A stretch of DNA of 64,000 nt from Dehalococcoidia bacterium (GTDB lineage Bacteria; Chloroflexota; Dehalococcoidia; SpSt-223): positions 1 through 64,000 of the forward strand of contig JANWZD010000009.1 of the NCBI GenBank assembly GCA_025054935.1. The letters are read 5' to 3'. Position 1 is the stretch's first letter, and every line of letters begins with the position of its first letter. The position numbers and the translations under genes are program-made. Below, piece after piece: positions 23,853-32,748 of the stretch. The notes beneath the pieces are model-generated. The model saw only the letters and a list, made by a program, of their open reading frames with translations, searched no databases and was not told where the DNA came from.

Positions 23853-25217
23853 ATGGGGCTGCGAGCGCGGATCGTCCTCGCGACCAGTGTCATCGCTGGT
23901 CTCGTCGGGCTGTCGCTCACGGTCGCCGGGGTCGAAGGGAGCGCTGCCGCGCTTGCGGGAGGAGCGCTGGCGGCGCTGCTTGCGCTCTTCCCGCTGCGGT
24001 GGGTGCTTGCCCCCCTCGACCGCGTGCGGGCAGAGCTGGCCCAATTAACCGGCGAACCGGTAGCGGCGGGCGACCGCGGCTTGGCAGGGCTGCGCCGGGC
24101 GATCCGTGCGCTCGCCGAGTCGCGGCATGCGCTTCTGGATGAAGCGGCCGCGCGCCAGCGACGGTGGGAGGCCGTCGTCGAATGCTTGCCGGTCGGGGTC
24201 GTCATTATCGATCGGCAGGGTGTGGTCGAACTGGTCAATCGTGCCGCCAGCGAGATCCTCGGCACGCTCGGCCGCGGGGAGAGTCTTGTTCAGACGGTCC
24301 GTCAGCACGAACTGGTCGCGCTGGTGCGCGCGGCGCTGCGCGGCGAGCAGCCAGAGCCGCGAGTGGTGGAGCTGACGGCGCCCAAGCGCTTCATCCACGC
24401 AATCGCGCAGCCTGCTCAGCAGGACCATGCACCCGTTGTCCTGCTGCTCCAAGATGTCACGGCGCTGCGGCGGGCAGAGACGGTGCGGCGGGACTTTATC
24501 GCCAATGTCTCCCACGAACTGCGGACACCGGTAGCCTCCCTGATGGCGCTGACCGAGACCCTCCTGAACGGCGCGCTCGAGGACCCGTCTGTCGCGCGCT
24601 CCTTCCTCAAGCGCATCGAGGTCGAAGTCGACCGGCTGAACCAGATGGTGGAAGAGCTGTTCGAACTGACACGGCTCGAGTCCGGCGAATTGGAGATGCG
24701 GCTGGAGCCCGTTCCGCCGGAGTCGCTCTGCCGCGCGGTCGCAGACCGGCTGGCAGGACAAGCGGAGCGCGCCGGCTTGACCCTCCAGGTCGAGGTGCCG
24801 GCGGGGGTGCCCGCCGTCGCGGCCGACCCGGCGCGGGTGGAGCAGGTGCTCGTCAATCTGGTGCACAACGCCATCAAGTTCACGCCGCCCGGCGGCACTG
24901 TGACGATCGGTGTCGACCCGACCGTCATTGAGTCGACCCCCACCACGCCGCCGTTCGTCCGCTTTTGGGTTCGGGACACCGGTATCGGCATTCCGCCCGA
25001 GGAGCTTGGCCGCATTTTCGAGCGGTTTTACAAGGTGAACCGCTCCCGCTCGAACAGCGGGGCAGGATTGGGGCTGGCGATCGCTAAGCACACCGTCCAA
25101 GCGCACGGCGGACGGATTTGGGCGACGAGCGAAGTGAACGCCGGCTCGGAGTTCTCGTTTACTTTGCCGGTTGCTGCGGGCGCGGTCGGTGCTTCCGCGG
25201 AGAGCCGTGCTGGCTGA
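23853..25217 (+). CDS. PAS-containing sensor histidine kinase (PhoR/WalK-like)
   Basis: A 454-residue membrane kinase. Two closely spaced hydrophobic segments (about 5-25 and 32-48) have almost no external loop, so the signal is probably sensed in the membrane or cytoplasm. A PAS-like domain follows (LPVGVVIIDRQGVVELVNRA, about 110-205), then HisKA with phospho-acceptor His in FIANVSHELRTPVASL (about 222) and HATPase with N-box VHNAIKFTPPGG, G1 VRDTGIGIP and G2 GAGLGLAIAKH. It phosphorylates the upstream regulator. The C-terminal end overlaps the GH5 gene by 11 bp. Confidence 0.95.
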   Translation: MGLRARIVLATSVIAGLVGLSLTVAGVEGSAAALAGGALAALLALFPLRWVLAPLDRVRAELAQLTGEPVAAGDRGLAGLRRAIRALAESRHALLDEAAARQRRWEAVVECLPVGVVIIDRQGVVELVNRAASEILGTLGRGESLVQTVRQHELVALVRAALRGEQPEPRVVELTAPKRFIHAIAQPAQQDHAPVVLLLQDVTALRRAETVRRDFIANVSHELRTPVASLMALTETLLNGALEDPSVARSFLKRIEVEVDRLNQMVEELFELTRLESGELEMRLEPVPPESLCRAVADRLAGQAERAGLTLQVEVPAGVPAVAADPARVEQVLVNLVHNAIKFTPPGGTVTIGVDPTVIESTPTTPPFVRFWVRDTGIGIPPEELGRIFERFYKVNRSRSNSGAGLGLAIAKHTVQAHGGRIWATSEVNAGSEFSFTLPVAAGAVGASAESRAG

Positions 25218-26292
25218 GCCGGTTCACCCGCCGCTCCGGGCGGTGGGCGCAGCGCTGCTTGACGGCACAGGACAGCCTCTTCGCTTGCGGGGGGTGAACT
25301 GGTACGGCGCGGAAAGCCCGGATTTCGTCGTCGGCGGGCTTCATTGTCAGCCACTCGCGCGCATCGTTCAGCGCATTGTCGAACTAGGAGCGAACTGCGT
25401 GCGGCTTCCCTTCTCCATCCAGCTGGTGCTGGATAATCCGCCAGTTTGCGGGGCGGTCGTCGCCGCCAATCCGGAGTTCGCGGGGCAGCCCGCGCTTGCT
25501 GTGTTCGACGGCACCATCGCCGCGCTGACCGCAGCCGGGCTCGCCGTCATTCTCGATAACCACACCAGCGCTGCCGACTGGTGCTGCGCTGAGGGCGACA
25601 CGAACGCGGTCTGGCACACGCTGCGCTATCCAGAGCCGGTCTGGATCGAGTGTTGGCGCCGGCTTGCGCGCCGCTACCGCGACAATCCGCGTGTCATTGC
25701 TGTCGATTTGCGGAACGAACCGCGTTCTCCGGCGCGGTGGGTCAGCCGCGACCCGAGGCGAAGTTGGCGCGATGCCGCCGAGCGCGCTGGCGCAGCAGTG
25801 CTTGCGGAAAATCCGCGCGTGCTCGTCGTGGTCGAGGGGAGTGACTTTGCCAGCGACCTGCGGGGCGCGCGCTCGACGCCGGTCCGTCTTCCTTGGGGAG
25901 AGCGTCTCGTCTACTCCGTGCATGACTATCCGTGGTTTCACGGGCGGTCACCGTCTGCGCGGGCAATGCGCGAGCGGTGGGATCGTCGCTGGGGCGCTCT
26001 TGCCGACACGCCGGTCATTGTCGGTGAGTTCGGGATTGACACGGCCGCGTGGAATGGGAAAGGCGCCGGTCTCGCCGAACGCTGGCTGCGCACGTTTATC
26101 GAGTATCTCGACGAGCGCGGCATCAGCTGGATCTACTGGCCGCTGAACGGCACGATGTCCAGCGCCGCGCCGCATCATGGCCGGCAGTTCGGAGCGCGAG
26201 AGCCATTCGGGCTGCTGGATGCCCGCTGGGAGGCCCCTGCCAACGAAGCTCTTGTCGAGTGGCTTTTTGGCAGAACGCCCTCGCGCTGCTGA
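25207..26292 (+). CDS. Glycoside hydrolase family 5 (cellulase-type) protein
   Basis: A 361-residue (alpha/beta)8 glycosidase: RLRGVNWYGAE at the start, ILDNHTSAADWC, the acid/base Glu in VIAVDLRNEPR, HDYPWF and the nucleophile Glu in VIVGEFG, then WIYWPLNG. Catalytic residues of the endoglucanase-type GH5 are intact. GTG at 25207 with GGAG before it is chosen; the longer TTG start at 25171 would lie inside the kinase gene. No clear signal peptide is visible, which is odd for a cellulase and suggests an intracellular or non-classically exported role. It is the last gene of the run. Confidence 0.88.
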   Translation: MLAEPVHPPLRAVGAALLDGTGQPLRLRGVNWYGAESPDFVVGGLHCQPLARIVQRIVELGANCVRLPFSIQLVLDNPPVCGAVVAANPEFAGQPALAVFDGTIAALTAAGLAVILDNHTSAADWCCAEGDTNAVWHTLRYPEPVWIECWRRLARRYRDNPRVIAVDLRNEPRSPARWVSRDPRRSWRDAAERAGAAVLAENPRVLVVVEGSDFASDLRGARSTPVRLPWGERLVYSVHDYPWFHGRSPSARAMRERWDRRWGALADTPVIVGEFGIDTAAWNGKGAGLAERWLRTFIEYLDERGISWIYWPLNGTMSSAAPHHGRQFGAREPFGLLDARWEAPANEALVEWLFGRTPSRC

Positions 26293-26410
26293 GGGCAGCG
26301 CGGCATGAGAAGCAGTGGGAGCAGGAGCGCGCTTTGCGCCCTGAGCGTCCGCGTCGCGCGCCGAGAGGGCTGGCTCCTTGCCCCGCCTTGTGCCTGGCGC
26401 GCTGCGGCGA

Positions 26411-26809
26411 TCAGCGCTTGGTGTACTGCGGCGCCTTACGGGCCCGCTTCAGCCCATACTTCTTCCGCTCCTTGATGCGCGCGTCGCGGGTGAGCAGTCC
26501 ATTGCGACGCATAACGCCGCGGAACTCTTCGTTGTACTCGACGAGGGCGCGCGCGATGGCATGGCGGATAGCGCCGGCCTGGCCGGAGGTGCCGCCGCCC
26601 CGCACTTTCACCATCGCGCTCAGGGTAGTGACCCCGGCGACGCGGAAGGGGGTGAGGACCGTAACTTGGTCGGTGAGGCGGGGAAAGTACTCCTCGAGCT
26701 GATGGCCGTTGACAATCACCTGCCCATTGCCGGGAAAAAGGCGGACTTGGGCGACCGCCGTCTTCCGCTTGCCAACGCCGCCGGCAACGCTGGTTCGTGG
26801 GGTAGTCAT
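26411..26809 (-). CDS. rpsI: Ribosomal protein S9
   Basis: A 132-residue 30S protein with the family start GVGKRKTAVAQVRLFPGNG and the universal C-terminal tail KKYGLKRARKAPQYTKR that reaches the P-site tRNA. It is the last gene of the long ribosomal cluster, three bases after rplM. The start ATG at 26809 leaves a short 10-residue lead. No T-rich terminator is obvious in the 118 bp before the convergent GH5 gene. Confidence 0.97.
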   Translation of the reverse strand: MTTPRTSVAGGVGKRKTAVAQVRLFPGNGQVIVNGHQLEEYFPRLTDQVTVLTPFRVAGVTTLSAMVKVRGGGTSGQAGAIRHAIARALVEYNEEFRGVMRRNGLLTRDARIKERKKYGLKRARKAPQYTKR

Positions 26810-26812
26810 GCG

Positions 26813-27292
26813 TTAGGCCTCCTTCACCGGGGGTGCCGCGGTCGCCTGCTGCTCTCGCTGCTTCTTCAGGCCGGCGAGATGCCGTTCGTGCGGATGCGTC
26901 GGCCCGGCATACACCCGCAGTTTCTTGAACTGCGCGCGGCCCAGCTTCGTCTTGGGCAGCATGCCCCGGACGGCATGCTCAATGATCCGGGTCGGATGAG
27001 TTTCCAGCATCCGCTGCATCGGCACTGCCTTCAAGCCTCCGGGATATTGGGAGTGGCGATAGTAGATCTTCTCGGTCAGGCGGTTGCCCGTCACCCGGAA
27101 CTTCTCGGCGTTGATGACGATGACATAATCGCCAGTATCGAGGTGCGGCGTATAAATCGGCTTGTGCTTACCCCGCAACAGCGTCGCGATCTGGGTGGCG
27201 AGGCGACCGAGGGTCTGCCCGGTAGCGTCGATCACGTGCCAGTCGCGCTGAATATCGCGCGGGGTTGCGCTGAAGGTGCGAAAACCCGCCAT
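26813..27292 (-). CDS. rplM: Ribosomal protein L13
   Basis: A 159-residue 50S protein, an early assembly component: [60 protein letters not shown] 15-residue Ala/Pro/Lys tail extends beyond the usual end. The start ATG at 27292 lies two bases after the truA stop; AAGGAG for it is inside truA, so it is coupled to the upstream gene. Confidence 0.97.
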   Translation of the reverse strand: MAGFRTFSATPRDIQRDWHVIDATGQTLGRLATQIATLLRGKHKPIYTPHLDTGDYVIVINAEKFRVTGNRLTEKIYYRHSQYPGGLKAVPMQRMLETHPTRIIEHAVRGMLPKTKLGRAQFKKLRVYAGPTHPHERHLAGLKKQREQQATAAPPVKEA

Positions 27293-27294
27293 CG

Positions 27295-28080
27295 TTACTC
27301 CTTCTCCTCCATTGCGGGAGGATCGTCCGGATAGCGTACCCGGACGAGAAACAGTCCCCGTCCTGGCGCTGCCGGCCCGGCGAAGCGGCGGTCACGGCTG
27401 GCGAGGATCCGCGCGATCGCGTTTTCCCCGAGCCGGCCGCGGCCGATCCAGACCAGCGTGCCGACGATATTGCGGACCATGTGCGGGAGATACGCATCCG
27501 CTTCGATCTCCACGATCACGCGGTCCTCCATGCGCCGCACGGCGACCCGTGCGACGCGCCGCACAGTTGAGCCGACTGCTACGCCGCTCCGATGCGCGAA
27601 GGCAGCGAAGTCATGCTCGCCGACGAGCGCCTGCGCGGCGCGGTCCATCGCGGCAACATCCAGCGGCGCTCGAACGTGCCAACTGTAGCGCCGCAGGAAG
27701 GGGGTCGGCCAGGGCCGATGTTCAATTTGGTAGCGGTAGACCCGGCTGAGCGCCCGTCGCCGCGGGTCATATCCCGGCTCAACCGCTTTCGCCTCCCACG
27801 CCACGATGGAGGGGGGCAGATGCGCGTTCAGCCCTGCCAGCACCGAGCGTTCGTCGAGCGCGCGCCGGGTCTCGAAGGCGATCACCTGCCCCTCGGCGTG
27901 CACTCCAGCATCGGTCCGTCCGGCGTAGCGGATCGTGATCCGCTCGCCAGTGAAGCGCCAGAGCGCGGTCTCGATTGCCTCCTGTACGCTCGGCTGGGAG
28001 GGCTGGCGCTGGAAGCCGGCAAAATCGCTCCCGTCGTAGGCGAGACGCAGCCGGAACGCGCGGAGCGCTTCGCTGTTCAG
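27295..28080 (-). CDS. truA: tRNA pseudouridine(38-40) synthase TruA, non-canonical start
   Basis: A 261-residue pseudouridine synthase that modifies the anticodon arm of t[21 protein letters not shown] (about 9-26), the catalytic Asp in [13 protein letters not shown] (residue about 57) and FLVRVRY at the end are all present, so the N-terminus must start before residue 9. In this frame no ATG, GTG or TTG occurs before residue 60. The first codon after the rplQ TAG is CTG, directly adjacent and in the same frame as rplQ; GAGGTG lies nine bases before it. CTG initiation is the simplest reading; TAG readthrough giving an L17-TruA fusion or a sequencing error are alternatives. Confidence 0.85.
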   Translation of the reverse strand: MNSEALRAFRLRLAYDGSDFAGFQRQPSQPSVQEAIETALWRFTGERITIRYAGRTDAGVHAEGQVIAFETRRALDERSVLAGLNAHLPPSIVAWEAKAVEPGYDPRRRALSRVYRYQIEHRPWPTPFLRRYSWHVRAPLDVAAMDRAAQALVGEHDFAAFAHRSGVAVGSTVRRVARVAVRRMEDRVIVEIEADAYLPHMVRNIVGTLVWIGRGRLGENAIARILASRDRRFAGPAAPGRGLFLVRVRYPDDPPAMEEKE

Positions 28081-28434
28081 CTAGCGGAGCACCTCGATCC
28101 GCGCTAGGGGCGCCCCATCGCCTTTGCGGATCCCGAGCTTCGTGATCCGGACATACCCTCCTTGGCGGTCGGCAAAGCGCGGTGCGATCTCGTCGAACAC
28201 CTTCCGCACGACAAGCGGGTCATAGAGCACGCGCGCCGCTTTGCGACGAGCGTAGACCGTGCCTTCCTTCCCGTAGCTAATGATTTTCTCGACCATCGGG
28301 CGAATCTCTTTTGCTTTCGCCTCAGTGGTCGTAATGGCTTCATAGCGCAGGACATCGGTCACGAGGTTCCGAAACATCGCCTTGCGATGACCGGTGTCCC
28401 GGCTGAATTGGCGGCCTCGCACGGCATGTCTCAT
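28081..28434 (-). CDS. rplQ: Ribosomal protein L17
   Basis: A 117-residue 50S protein near the exit tunnel: MRHAVRGRQFSRDTGHRKAM, LVTDVLRYEAITTTEAKAKE, IRPMVEKIISYGKEG, ending RIEVLR. Length is normal. Its ATG overlaps the rpoA stop (ATGA). Its TAG is followed with no gap by the CTG that appears to start truA in the same frame. Confidence 0.97.
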   Translation of the reverse strand: MRHAVRGRQFSRDTGHRKAMFRNLVTDVLRYEAITTTEAKAKEIRPMVEKIISYGKEGTVYARRKAARVLYDPLVVRKVFDEIAPRFADRQGGYVRITKLGIRKGDGAPLARIEVLR

Positions 28435-29534
28435 AGCGCACCCTCTTCTTTCGGAATGGGGTTCCCCTTTTCATCGAGGATGAGCGTTCCGTCCGCCTCG
28501 CGCAGATACTCGATTTCCTCTTCTTCTTCTTCGTCAGCGCTTGCGCTCTCTGCTGCCTTGGCGGTGCTCGCCGACCCAAGCGGGATGAAGCCACGCTGCG
28601 CCAACTTCTGGCGCAGTTCGTCGAGCGACTTGCGCCCGAAATTGCGGACTGCCATCAGGTCGTCGTCGCTCATCTCGACGACTTGGCCGATTTTCGTGAT
28701 CTGCGCCCGCTTGAGGGCGTTGTAGGTCCGGACGGAGAGGTCCAGCTCGTCGATGGGGGTGTCATAGAGCTGGGGCGGCAGCACGTTGGCGCCCGACCGC
28801 GCGCGCTCGATCTGGCGGGGGATCGGCTTCTTCAAGTCGGTGAAAAGCCGGAAGTGATCGATCAAGATCGCCGCAGCGCGGCTGATGGCGTCAAGCGGCT
28901 GGATAGTGCCATCCGTCCACAGTTCGAGCACGAGGCGGTCGTAGTTGGTCACGCCAATCCGCATCGGCTCAACGGCGAAGTTCACCTTGCGGATCGGGGT
29001 GAAGATGGCGTCAACGGGGATGACGCCGATGGGACCGCTCTCGCGCGAGGTTGCCGGCACGTAGCCCTTCCCATGCTCGACCTGAAACTCGATCGACAGC
29101 CGGCCTTCGGGGGAGTCGATCGTGGCGAGGTAGAGGTCGGGGTTGACGATCTCAAAATCCCCTTGCACTTCGATATCGGCCGCGGTGACCACGCCGGGGC
29201 CTTGGCGGTCGAGAATAAGGCGGCCGGGCCGGTCGGAATAGGCGCGCAGCCGGATCTTCTTGATGTTGAGCAGGAGCCCGACCGTATCTTCCCGCACGTG
29301 CGGGATCGGCTGGAACTCGTGCTGCACTTGGTCGATTTTGACGCGGGTTACTGCGGCGCCGGGCAGCGCGCTGAGGAGAACGCGACGCAGAGCGTTGCCG
29401 AGCGTGATTCCGAAGCCAGACTCGAGCGGCTCGACGAGAAAGCGCCCGTAGGTCGAAAAGACGTCGAGCGGTTCGATCTTTGGCGCCGGTGGCTCCGGCG
29501 CCGTCTCAGCAGCGCCACGAAGACGATCGATCAT
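28431..29534 (-). CDS. rpoA: RNA polymerase alpha subunit
   Basis: A 367-residue subunit. The assembly domain (about 20-240) has GFGITLGNALRRVLLSALPG and the C-terminal domain (about 265-330) has the helix-hairpin-helix LDLSVRTYNALKRAQITKIG and FGRKSLDELRQKL. After this comes an unusual acidic tail of about 45 residues with a run of Glu and LREADGTLILDEKG; typical alpha ends near 310-330. ATG at 29534 is used; GTG at 29537 is next to it. It is coupled to rplQ by a four-base overlap and follows rpsD by 44 bp. Confidence 0.96.
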   Translation of the reverse strand: MIDRLRGAAETAPEPPAPKIEPLDVFSTYGRFLVEPLESGFGITLGNALRRVLLSALPGAAVTRVKIDQVQHEFQPIPHVREDTVGLLLNIKKIRLRAYSDRPGRLILDRQGPGVVTAADIEVQGDFEIVNPDLYLATIDSPEGRLSIEFQVEHGKGYVPATSRESGPIGVIPVDAIFTPIRKVNFAVEPMRIGVTNYDRLVLELWTDGTIQPLDAISRAAAILIDHFRLFTDLKKPIPRQIERARSGANVLPPQLYDTPIDELDLSVRTYNALKRAQITKIGQVVEMSDDDLMAVRNFGRKSLDELRQKLAQRGFIPLGSASTAKAAESASADEEEEEEIEYLREADGTLILDEKGNPIPKEEGAL

Positions 29535-29578
29535 CACAGTGGTCTACCCATTCCGTCGCCTGAAAGCGACCTCAGTCA

Positions 29579-30208
29579 CTAACGCGAGTAGTATTCGACG
29601 ACGGCTTGCTCATTGAGATTGCGCGGCATCTCGTCGCGCGAGGGTTTGCTGAGGACGCGGCCGGTTAGGGTGGACGCGTCGAACGAGAGCCACGACGGGA
29701 TCTGCTTTTCGGGCAGCTTTTCGGCTTGGAGTTTGAAATACTCTTTCTCGCGGCTCTTCGGCCGGACCGCGACCACCATTCCTGGCTTGAGCACCATCGA
29801 AGGAATGTCGGTCTTCCGGCCGTTGACTTCGATATGGCCGTGGTTGACCAACTGGCGCGCCTGCCGCCGGGAGTCGGCCAGCCCCAGCCGATAGACGACG
29901 TTGTCAAGGCGCAGCTCGAGCTGCTCGAGCAGGACGAGACCGGTCATGCCGGGGCGTCGTTCTGCTTCGGCGAAGTAGCGCCGAAACTGCCGTTCCAGCA
30001 CGCCGTAGGTCTGGCGGACTTTCTGCTTCTCGCGCAGCTGGACGCCGCGCTCCGACAGCTTCCGCCGCCGGCCCGCTGCGGTCTGGCCCGGCGGGTAGTT
30101 GCGGCGCTCGATCGCGCATTTCGGGGTGTAACAGCGCTCCCCTTTGAGAAACAGCTTCTCCCCAGCGCGCCGGCACAGCCGGCAGACTGGACCATGATAC
30201 CGAGCCAA
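29579..30208 (-). CDS. rpsD: Ribosomal protein S4 (zinc-binding type)
   Basis: A 209-residue primary 16S rRNA binder. The N-terminal [18 protein letters not shown] and the next CAIERR segment give the four-Cys zinc site of the ancestral form. The S4 domain is [20 protein letters not shown]. It starts with TTG at 30208, preceded by AAGGAGAGAAGG; no nearer ATG or GTG gives the conserved MARYHGP start. S4 in many bacteria represses this cluster by binding the alpha-operon leader; no such leader could be shown here. Confidence 0.96.
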   Translation of the reverse strand: MARYHGPVCRLCRRAGEKLFLKGERCYTPKCAIERRNYPPGQTAAGRRRKLSERGVQLREKQKVRQTYGVLERQFRRYFAEAERRPGMTGLVLLEQLELRLDNVVYRLGLADSRRQARQLVNHGHIEVNGRKTDIPSMVLKPGMVVAVRPKSREKEYFKLQAEKLPEKQIPSWLSFDASTLTGRVLSKPSRDEMPRNLNEQAVVEYYSR

Positions 30209-30244
30209 CCTTCTCTCTCCTTGCTTGCCGTCTTGCGCGGACGT

Positions 30245-30643
30245 CTAGACGCGGCGCCGCTTTGGCGGACGGCAACCGTTGTGCGGGATCGGAGTAACGT
30301 CAGTAATGCTGGTCACGAGGATGCCGCTCGCCTGCAGTGCGCGAATGGCTGCCTCGCGCCCGCTGCCCGGCCCACGGACAAAGACGTCGACTTGGCGGAC
30401 GCCATGCTCCATCGCTTTGCGGGCCGCGTTTTCGGCCGCGACCTGCGCCGCGAAGGGGGTGCTCTTGCGTGAGCCCTTGAAGTTGGACGACCCTGCGCTC
30501 GCCCACGTGAGCGTGTTGCCGTTCGGGTCGGTGATCGTCACGATCGTGTTGTTGAAAGAAGAGTGGATATAGGCGCGCCCTCGCGGAACCGACTTGCGTT
30601 CGCGCCGTCGGCCTCGCTGTGCGCGCCGCCGCGGATCTGCCAT
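30245..30643 (-). CDS. rpsK: Ribosomal protein S11
   Basis: A 132-residue platform protein of the 30S subunit: [59 protein letters not shown], ending [13 protein letters not shown] 15-residue Arg-rich lead precedes the conserved part. ATG at 30643 has GGAGAGAAGG directly before it. It lies between rpsM and rpsD as in most bacteria. Confidence 0.97.
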   Translation of the reverse strand: MADPRRRAQRGRRRERKSVPRGRAYIHSSFNNTIVTITDPNGNTLTWASAGSSNFKGSRKSTPFAAQVAAENAARKAMEHGVRQVDVFVRGPGSGREAAIRALQASGILVTSITDVTPIPHNGCRPPKRRRV

Positions 30644-30664
30644 CCTTCTCTCCAGGCTCCCGGC

Positions 30665-31048
30665 TTACTTCTTCGCCGTCGACCGCCGCTTGCCGGCGAC
30701 CGTCTTGCGCGCTCCTCGCTTCGTGCGGGCGTTGGTCCGCGTGCGCTGTCCGCGCACCGGGAGGCCCTTGCGGTGGCGCAAGCCGCGGTAACAGCCAATG
30801 TCAATCAGCCGCTTGATGTTCATTTGGACCTCGCGGCGGAGGTCGCCCTCCACCACGTAGGTCTTTTCAATCAGCTCGCGCAGCCGGGTGACTTCGTCTT
30901 CCGTAAGGTCGCGCACGCGCGTGGCCGGATTGACATTCGCCTGCTCACATGCCTTGCGGGCCAAGGTTGGCCCAATTCCGTAAATAGAACGGAGCGAGAT
31001 ATCGACGCGCTTATCTCGCGGAATGTCGACACCGGCAATTCGGGCCAT
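30665..31048 (-). CDS. rpsM: Ribosomal protein S13
   Basis: A 127-residue 30S head protein that contacts the P-site tRNA and L5: [32 protein letters not shown], then [20 protein letters not shown] and a Lys/Arg-rich tail. Length and motifs are normal. It starts six bases after the rpmJ stop. Confidence 0.97.
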   Translation of the reverse strand: MARIAGVDIPRDKRVDISLRSIYGIGPTLARKACEQANVNPATRVRDLTEDEVTRLRELIEKTYVVEGDLRREVQMNIKRLIDIGCYRGLRHRKGLPVRGQRTRTNARTKRGARKTVAGKRRSTAKK

Positions 31049-31054
31049 TCCGGT

Positions 31055-31168
31055 CTACCCCTGCTTCTGCTTATGCTTTGGATTGACGCAAACCACCAGC
31101 ACATGACCGTGCCGGCGAATAATTTTGCATTTCTCGCAACGTGCCTTGACTGAGGCTCGCACTTTCAT
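31055..31168 (-). CDS. rpmJ: Ribosomal protein L36
   Basis: A 37-residue zinc-binding 50S protein: [20 protein letters not shown], then [11 protein letters not shown], giving the C-x2-C-x12-C-x4-H zinc ribbon. It is the zinc-containing form. It lies between map and rpsM, where infA would normally come first; infA is not present. ATG at 31168. Confidence 0.95.
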   Translation of the reverse strand: MKVRASVKARCEKCKIIRRHGHVLVVCVNPKHKQKQG

Positions 31169-31280
31169 CGTCAGTTCCCATGGGCCCCGAGCCATTGCTC
31201 CGCACGGCGGGAAGCGCGCTTCGCGTCACGCTCGGGTCAAATTGCTGCCAGGCGAAACTGCTGTTGGGACGAACTTGCAA

Positions 31281-31310
31281 AGTATAGGCGCTTCTCCGCC
31301 ATCCTGCCAG
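31281..31310 (-). promoter_or_regulatory. Internal promoter before rpmJ
   Basis: CTGGCA (31305-31310), 18 bp spacer, TATACT (31281-31286) on the minus strand, in the 150 bp gap where infA would usually be. It may give the alpha-operon part separate transcription. Confidence 0.45.
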
Positions 31311-31318
31311 TTCGCCCT

Positions 31319-32092
31319 CTAGGGGTGCGTCAGCACCTCCGGGTCGCCGGCGGTGATCGCGACGGTATGCTCAAAGTGCGCCGAGAGCGAGCCGTCTGCT
31401 GTGTAGACCGTCCAGCGGTCGCCCGGGCGTTGCGTTGTCTCGCCGCTGCCGGCGTTCACCATCGGTTCGATCGCGAGCACCAGCCCCGGTCGGAGCACGG
31501 TCATGACCGGATGCTGCGGGTCCACATAGTTCGGCACCTGAGGCGGTTCGTGAAACTCGCGGCCGATGCCGTGGCCGACATACCGCCGCACAATCCCGTA
31601 GTTGCCGTGGCGCACGATATAGGACTCGATCGCCGCCGAGATATCGCGCACGCGCCGGCCGGCGCAGCAGGCATGGATGCCGGCCCAGAGCGCCCCCTCC
31701 GTCACCTCGATCAACTGCCGCGCCGCCGGCGAGATGGCGCCGACGCCAACCGTCAGCGCAGTGTCAGCGTGGTAGCCTTCGACCGACACCCCAAGATCGA
31801 TCTTTACGAGGTCGCCGGAGCGGATGGTGCGGTTCTTGCTAGGCACGCCATGCACGATCTCATCATTTAGGGAACTGCAAATCGATGCCGGAAAGCCGTA
31901 CAGCCCTTTGAAGGAGGGGATGCCGCCGCGAGCGCGGATCGCTGCTTCGGCGACGCGGTCGAGATCCGCGGTAGTGACACCAGGCTCGGCGGCGCGGGCG
32001 GTCTCACGCAGCGCCAGCGCCGCGATCCGGCCGGCCTCGCGCATCAGCGCAATCTCCCGCGGTGACTTCAGCACAATCCGGCGCGACGTCAT
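31319..32092 (-). CDS. map: Methionine aminopeptidase, type I
   Basis: A 257-residue enzyme that removes N-terminal Met from new proteins. The five metal ligands are in place: DLGVSVEGYHADTALTVG (two Asp), VGHGIGREFHEPP (His), LVLAIEPM (Glu) and HFEHTVAIT (Glu). The FPASICSSLNDEIVHGVPS segment is typical. ATG at 32092 overlaps the adk stop (ATGA). It works on the same nascent chains as the peptide deformylase encoded at the right of the window. Confidence 0.96.
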   Translation of the reverse strand: MTSRRIVLKSPREIALMREAGRIAALALRETARAAEPGVTTADLDRVAEAAIRARGGIPSFKGLYGFPASICSSLNDEIVHGVPSKNRTIRSGDLVKIDLGVSVEGYHADTALTVGVGAISPAARQLIEVTEGALWAGIHACCAGRRVRDISAAIESYIVRHGNYGIVRRYVGHGIGREFHEPPQVPNYVDPQHPVMTVLRPGLVLAIEPMVNAGSGETTQRPGDRWTVYTADGSLSAHFEHTVAITAGDPEVLTHP

Positions 32093-32748
32093 CGCGCAGC
32101 CGCTCCGACCGCGGCAGCGAGCAGCTGACGGCGGATCGTCGCGATATCGCCGCGCCCGTCGACCTCAATCAGCTTGCCCTGGCGGCGGTAGTAGTCGAGG
32201 AGCGGCACTGTCTGCTCGCGATAGACGGCAAGGCGGGTCTTGACCACCTCGGGCCGGTCGTCGTCGCGCTGGTAGAGCGGGCCACCGTCGCGGTCGCAGA
32301 CGCCCTCCTCGTGCGGCGGATTGCTGGTCAGGTTGTAGGACGCTCCGCAGCTGCGGCAGAGCCATCGCTCGCTCAAGCGCCGGATCAGCTCGTCGTCAGG
32401 AACAGCGAGCAGGATCGCCCGGTCGACCTGCCAGCCGCGTTCGGCGAGCCCGCGGTCGAGCGCTTCTGCTTGGGGCAGCGTGCGCGGAAACCCATCGAAC
32501 ACCGCGCCATTCGCGGCATCGGGATGGCTGAGGCGGTCGAACACCATTGCCACGGTCACCTCATCCGGCACGTAGAGCCCGCGCTCCATGTAGCTCTTGG
32601 CGAGCTGGCCGAGGTCGGTGCCGTTCCGAAGATGGTCGCGGAATAACTCTCCCGTCGAGAGATGAATGACGCCGAGCGCCTCCGCCAGGGCGCCGGCTTG
32701 GGTGCCTTTTCCAGACCCTGGCGGACCAAGGAGGATGACGTTCGGCAT
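32089..32748 (-). CDS. adk: Adenylate kinase
   Basis: A 219-residue enzyme that converts ATP and AMP to two ADP. P-loop GPPGSGKGTQ at 8-17, STGELFRDHL, FDGFPRTLPQAEAL, and a zinc-type LID with LCRSCGASYN and GVCDRDGGPLYQRDDD (three Cys and one Asp). ATG at 32748 follows the secY TAA with no gap. The secY-adk-map order is common. Confidence 0.97.
   Translation of the reverse strand: MPNVILLGPPGSGKGTQAGALAEALGVIHLSTGELFRDHLRNGTDLGQLAKSYMERGLYVPDEVTVAMVFDRLSHPDAANGAVFDGFPRTLPQAEALDRGLAERGWQVDRAILLAVPDDELIRRLSERWLCRSCGASYNLTSNPPHEEGVCDRDGGPLYQRDDDRPEVVKTRLAVYREQTVPLLDYYRRQGKLIEVDGRGDIATIRRQLLAAAVGAAAR

Noticed and set aside
31169-31318. A missed infA gene
   Set aside because: All six frames of the 150 bp gap were considered; none gives an IF-1-like sequence.
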